NCBI RefSeq assembly: GCF_009858175.1
Contig: NZ_CP047393.1
Coordinates: forward strand, 1,922,001 to 1,986,000
DNA: 64,000 bases
From: Pontibacillus sp. HMF3514
GTDB lineage: Bacteria > Bacillota > Bacilli > Bacillales > BH030062
Direction: 5' to 3'
Shown here one piece after another: positions 61,195-64,000 of the stretch. Position 1 is the first letter of the stretch. The number at the start of each line of letters is the position of its first letter. The notes beneath the pieces were generated by a model. That model was given only the letters and a program-made list of their open reading frames with translations, was not told the DNA's origin and did no database searches. The position numbers were made by a program, and so were the translations under genes.

Positions 61195-62406
61195 ATGTTA
61201 CAACAAACAGGCATCAAACGAAACCTAACACCCTTTATATTGTTAGTCTTTACAAACTTATTTGTTGGCTCTATGGTTGGCCTTGAACGTACAGTTCTTC
61301 CCATTATTGGTGAAGATGAATTTGGTTTAACATCAACCTCAGCCACGCTCTCTTTTATTATCACTTTTGGCTTTTCTAAAGCTCTAATGAACTTTGCTGC
61401 AGGAAGTCTTGCTGATCGTTTTGGTAGAAAGAACGTTTTGATAGCAGGATGGATCGTAGGTGCATTTGTTCCATTATTAATAATTACTGCACCTGCTTGG
61501 TGGGTCATTATTTTTTCTAACGTTCTTCTCGGTATTAATCAGGGATTAACCTGGTCCATGACCGTAAATATGAAGATCGATTTATCCTCTTCCCATCAAA
61601 GAGGACTTGCAGTAGGATTAAATGAATTTGCAGGGTATGTAGGTGTTGCCCTCTTTGCATTCATAACAGGTTATTTAGCTTCCGTGTATTCACCAAGACC
61701 TGAGCCATTTTTAATTGGTTTTGTAATCGTATTAATCGGACTAATTCTTTCCTTTATTGTGCCAGATACATCATCATTAGTGAGCAAGAATACGTCAGAT
61801 GATAAGAAAGAAAATGAGCCATTTAAGAATGTATTCTTAAATACGTCTTTTAAAAATCGTCACTTATCAAGTGTTAGTTTTGCAGGTTTAACAACAAACC
61901 TTAAGGACGGTATGGCTTGGGGGCTATTCCCTTTATTTTTCATAAACACTGGATTGTCAGCTGGACAGATTAGTCTAATTATTGCCATATACCCCGCAAC
62001 TTGGGGAATCTTTCAGCTCATTACAGGGCCACTAAGTGATCGAATAGGACGAAAAATTCTCATTACTTCGGGTATGTTCATTCAAGCATTAGCACTTATA
62101 GGAATCACTTTTGGAAGCGGGTTTGGCTTTTGGCTAGTAGCTTCTATCACTTTAGGACTTGGAACTGCAATGGTATATCCGACTCTTATTGCTTCTATTA
62201 GTGATGTTGCATCAACTCAGACAAGAGCTACTTCTCTTGGGATTTATCGTTTTTGGCGAGATAGCGGTTATGCAATAGGTGCGCTATTGGCAGGTAGTAT
62301 TGCTGACCTTTTAAGTGTACAATGGAGCATAGGAATAACAGCTTTATTTCCTTTATTGGCATCATTTTACACACTTGTTTCACTAAGAGATGTATTAAAA
62401 ACGTAA
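61195..62406 (+). CDS. MFS transporter
   Basis: A 403-residue protein with twelve membrane helices. The cytoplasmic loop between helices 2 and 3 has [17 protein letters not shown], and its counterpart in the second half is [17 protein letters not shown] central loop ([19 protein letters not shown]) separates the halves. Substrate unknown. GGAAGG precedes the ATG. Upstream ATACCCGTATAGG near 61168 resembles the core of TACCC-type metal or sulfide regulators, but the symmetry is weak. Confidence 0.87.
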   Translation: MLQQTGIKRNLTPFILLVFTNLFVGSMVGLERTVLPIIGEDEFGLTSTSATLSFIITFGFSKALMNFAAGSLADRFGRKNVLIAGWIVGAFVPLLIITAPAWWVIIFSNVLLGINQGLTWSMTVNMKIDLSSSHQRGLAVGLNEFAGYVGVALFAFITGYLASVYSPRPEPFLIGFVIVLIGLILSFIVPDTSSLVSKNTSDDKKENEPFKNVFLNTSFKNRHLSSVSFAGLTTNLKDGMAWGLFPLFFINTGLSAGQISLIIAIYPATWGIFQLITGPLSDRIGRKILITSGMFIQALALIGITFGSGFGFWLVASITLGLGTAMVYPTLIASISDVASTQTRATSLGIYRFWRDSGYAIGALLAGSIADLLSVQWSIGITALFPLLASFYTLVSLRDVLKT

Positions 62407-62431
62407 AGGAAATATAGAAGGAGAAAGATAT

Positions 62432-62878
62432 ATGAAAGTTTATGTTGATGCTGATGCCTGTCCTGTAAAAGATATCATTATAGAAGAAGCACAAAAAGCA
62501 GAAATTCCTGTTGTCCTGGTGAAGAGCTTTTCGCACTTCTCTCTTGAACCTGATCCACCTGGTGTTGAAACAGTTCATGTAGATACTGGTGCGGATGCGG
62601 CTGACTACCGTATCATGAAACTTGCTGAAAAAGGAGATCTGATCGTAACACAAGATTACGGTCTCGCAGCACTTGGTTTAGGTAAAGGCTGCAAAGTACT
62701 TCATCATAAAGGTTTCATATTTTCACAGTCCAATATCGATCAGCTTCTTCAAACTCGTCATGAAAGTGCAAAAGCCAGAAGAGCCGGAGAAAAAACAAAA
62801 GGTCCTAAACCCTTTACTTCTGATGACAGAGAGCAGTTTTTAAAAGTCTTCAAAGAGGTATTAGTTGACGAGAACTAA
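62432..62878 (+). CDS. YaiI/YqxD family protein (DUF188)
   Basis: A 148-residue PIN-like protein. It begins [13 protein letters not shown], has [13 protein letters not shown] near residue 50 and [13 protein letters not shown] near residue 73, the conserved acidic residues of the family. The role is unknown, perhaps a nuclease. It follows the MFS gene by 25 bases with AAGGAG before its ATG, so they are likely cotranscribed. Confidence 0.9.
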   Translation: MKVYVDADACPVKDIIIEEAQKAEIPVVLVKSFSHFSLEPDPPGVETVHVDTGADAADYRIMKLAEKGDLIVTQDYGLAALGLGKGCKVLHHKGFIFSQSNIDQLLQTRHESAKARRAGEKTKGPKPFTSDDREQFLKVFKEVLVDEN

Positions 62879-62915
62879 AAATGCTTCGAGCCACTTAAGC
62901 TCGAAGCATTTTTTA
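62879..62915. terminator. bidirectional terminator
   Basis: ATGCTTCGAGC / GCTCGAAGCAT, seven-base loop, six T on the plus strand; between the YaiI-type gene and the convergent SLH gene. Confidence 0.85.
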
Positions 62916-62922
62916 TAGCTTT

Positions 62923-64000
62923 TTAATAACGTTCATCTCTTATTTCTTGATCTAATTTATCCTGAAGCTTAACCATCCTCATCATAACAACTGCGGCTTC
63001 TGCTTTTGTTACACTGGCATTAGGGTAGAACTTTCCATGGTTTCCTTGCATAATGCCAAGTGTTTGAACAACATGAATAGCTCCTTTATTAGAACTATTC
63101 GTTATATCTGAAAATTTCGATTCCTGATTCATAAAGGTGGCTATCTTATCATATTGAAGGATGTTTACGACAGACTCTGCTAGTTGTTCGCGTGTAAGTA
63201 CTTTTTCAACAGGGATTTGACTAATCTCCTCGTCTAGCCATTCTCTTCCATCTGCAAACATAAGAGCTGCATAAAACTCATTTTCTTTGTTTATACTTTC
63301 TTCTTGATCTATATTCCGTTCCATATAAAGTTTGTAATTTGGTTCGATGGCTTTTGATATCATTTGAAGCCACTTACCATATGTGATTGTATCACTTGGA
63401 TTTATTTCACCTGCATCATTTACTTGGAGAATTTTATGTTTTGCCAATGTCATTAGTTCGTCTTTAGCCCAGTGACCATTTAGATTTGTAGGCTGATTAT
63501 ATGTTTGCTCTACTCCATTATTACGATAGAGTGATCTCCATTTACCAGTTTCGGCATCTAAAACGACATACTGATGAGGAACATCCTGTAATGTTCTTTT
63601 GTAAACAAGCTTCATATCAATTTGTTCCGTACCATCTTCACCGATCCCTTCACGGAAAAGGTTATACTGAAGTTCGGCCTTTAAATGTTTCAAATAGGTT
63701 TCCCTAGCCTCACCCTTTGAAATTGTTGCTTGCAGTTCACTGACTTTTTCTTCTAGTTGTGGCGTTTGCTGAACATTATAATGAATTAGTTCACCATCGA
63801 GGGAATAAGTCATTGTAACTCTATCATTTTGAACTGGAATATCATTTAGATAGCGTTGAAATTGGAAAGAAACCACGTTTTCATGACTTGAATAAAGGCT
63901 AGCTTCTTTATTCAGTTTCCACTTTAATTCTTCCGTTGCATTTGGATATAGCGATTGAATTTTAGAAAGAGCAAGTTGGGTTATTTCTTCCTTTGTAAGG
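62923..64000 (-). CDS. YcdB/YcdC-domain surface protein with SLH repeats (5' part outside window)
   Basis: The minus-strand frame is open from the stop at 62923 to the window edge, at least 358 residues. The part nearest the edge reads like a YcdB/YcdC repeat (LTKEEITQLALSKIQSLYP, then FQRYLNDIPVQNDRV, a PepSY-like fold). The C-terminal 190 residues hold SLH repeats, the clearest being GIMQGNHGKFYPNASVTKAEAAV near the end. So it is probably exported and bound to cell-wall polymer. The first in-frame GTG in the window is not the true start because the homology continues upstream. Function is unknown. Confidence 0.82.
   Translation of the reverse strand, partial: LTKEEITQLALSKIQSLYPNATEELKWKLNKEASLYSSHENVVSFQFQRYLNDIPVQNDRVTMTYSLDGELIHYNVQQTPQLEEKVSELQATISKGEARETYLKHLKAELQYNLFREGIGEDGTEQIDMKLVYKRTLQDVPHQYVVLDAETGKWRSLYRNNGVEQTYNQPTNLNGHWAKDELMTLAKHKILQVNDAGEINPSDTITYGKWLQMISKAIEPNYKLYMERNIDQEESINKENEFYAALMFADGREWLDEEISQIPVEKVLTREQLAESVVNILQYDKIATFMNQESKFSDITNSSNKGAIHVVQTLGIMQGNHGKFYPNASVTKAEAAVVMMRMVKLQDKLDQEIRDERY

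Noticed and set aside
62228-62653. 141-codon minus-strand open frame
   Set aside because: It lies opposite the MFS and YaiI-type genes, has no RBS or family pattern, and its composition is that of an antisense shadow.

Overview
The window is low-GC, gene-dense DNA from an endospore-forming-type member of the Bacillaceae. The clearest signs are a complete yngJ-to-yngE style operon, the order argC-argJ-argB-argD-carA-carB-argF, Gram-positive ribosome-binding sites with many TTG/GTG starts, a CcpA-type cre site and a T-box leader. Genus cannot be fixed from sequence alone; moderately halophilic genera such as Halobacillus, Pontibacillus or Virgibacillus would fit. No tRNA, rRNA, CRISPR array or IS element was seen.

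Layout: 1-7.4 kb is a branched-chain acid (leucine-type) degradation operon running from acyl-CoA dehydrogenase to a biotin-dependent carboxylase. 7.5-10.1 kb has a methyltransferase, a stand-alone MurE-family ligase and a small membrane protein. At 10.2-13.5 kb an acetyl-CoA-synthetase-like gene, with a cre site over its promoter, faces a GNAT gene that appears to carry a Clp-N-like front domain. A PadR-type regulator and a DAO-type flavoprotein follow. At 15.3-20.7 kb are genes closely resembling both sulfolipid enzymes (SqdX/SQD2-like and SqdB/SQD1-like). They are separated by an accessory patch with a type I toxin/antisense RNA locus, a two-repeat RHH-like protein and a LAGLIDADG endonuclease, plus a small siroheme-reductase-like gene. 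21-24.4 kb holds pheA, aroA (DAHP synthase/chorismate mutase) and tyrA, followed by an SLH-anchored hydrolase-like protein.

26.1-38.6 kb is a copper-handling island. It has two Cys-rich four-helix proteins, cupredoxin and BNR lipoproteins, a Met/His-rich secreted peptide, DsbD/CcdA-type membrane proteins, a thioredoxin-like protein, a multicopper oxidase interrupted by a one-base frameshift, a CopB-type ATPase with a CPH motif, a SHOCT protein and a two-component system. The main discovery is here. Seven promoters share a direct repeat TGCACA-N5-TGCACA (11-bp period) placed a constant nine bases before the -10 box and always in the same orientation relative to the gene. I infer that this is the operator of the island's own OmpR-type response regulator.

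38.8-42.2 kb is a surface-glycosylation-type operon (GT2, DUF6020, two small EamA/SMR-like proteins). 42.9-52.5 kb is the arginine biosynthesis operon behind a T-box leader whose apparent specifier is CGC (Arg), with a possible ARG box at the transcription start. 53-64 kb holds flavohemoglobin and a Crp/Fnr regulator, a tandem P-loop ATPase, several household oxidoreductases, DUF3900 coupled to a methylmalonyl-CoA epimerase, an MFS transporter, a YaiI/YqxD protein and the 3' part of a YcdB/SLH protein.
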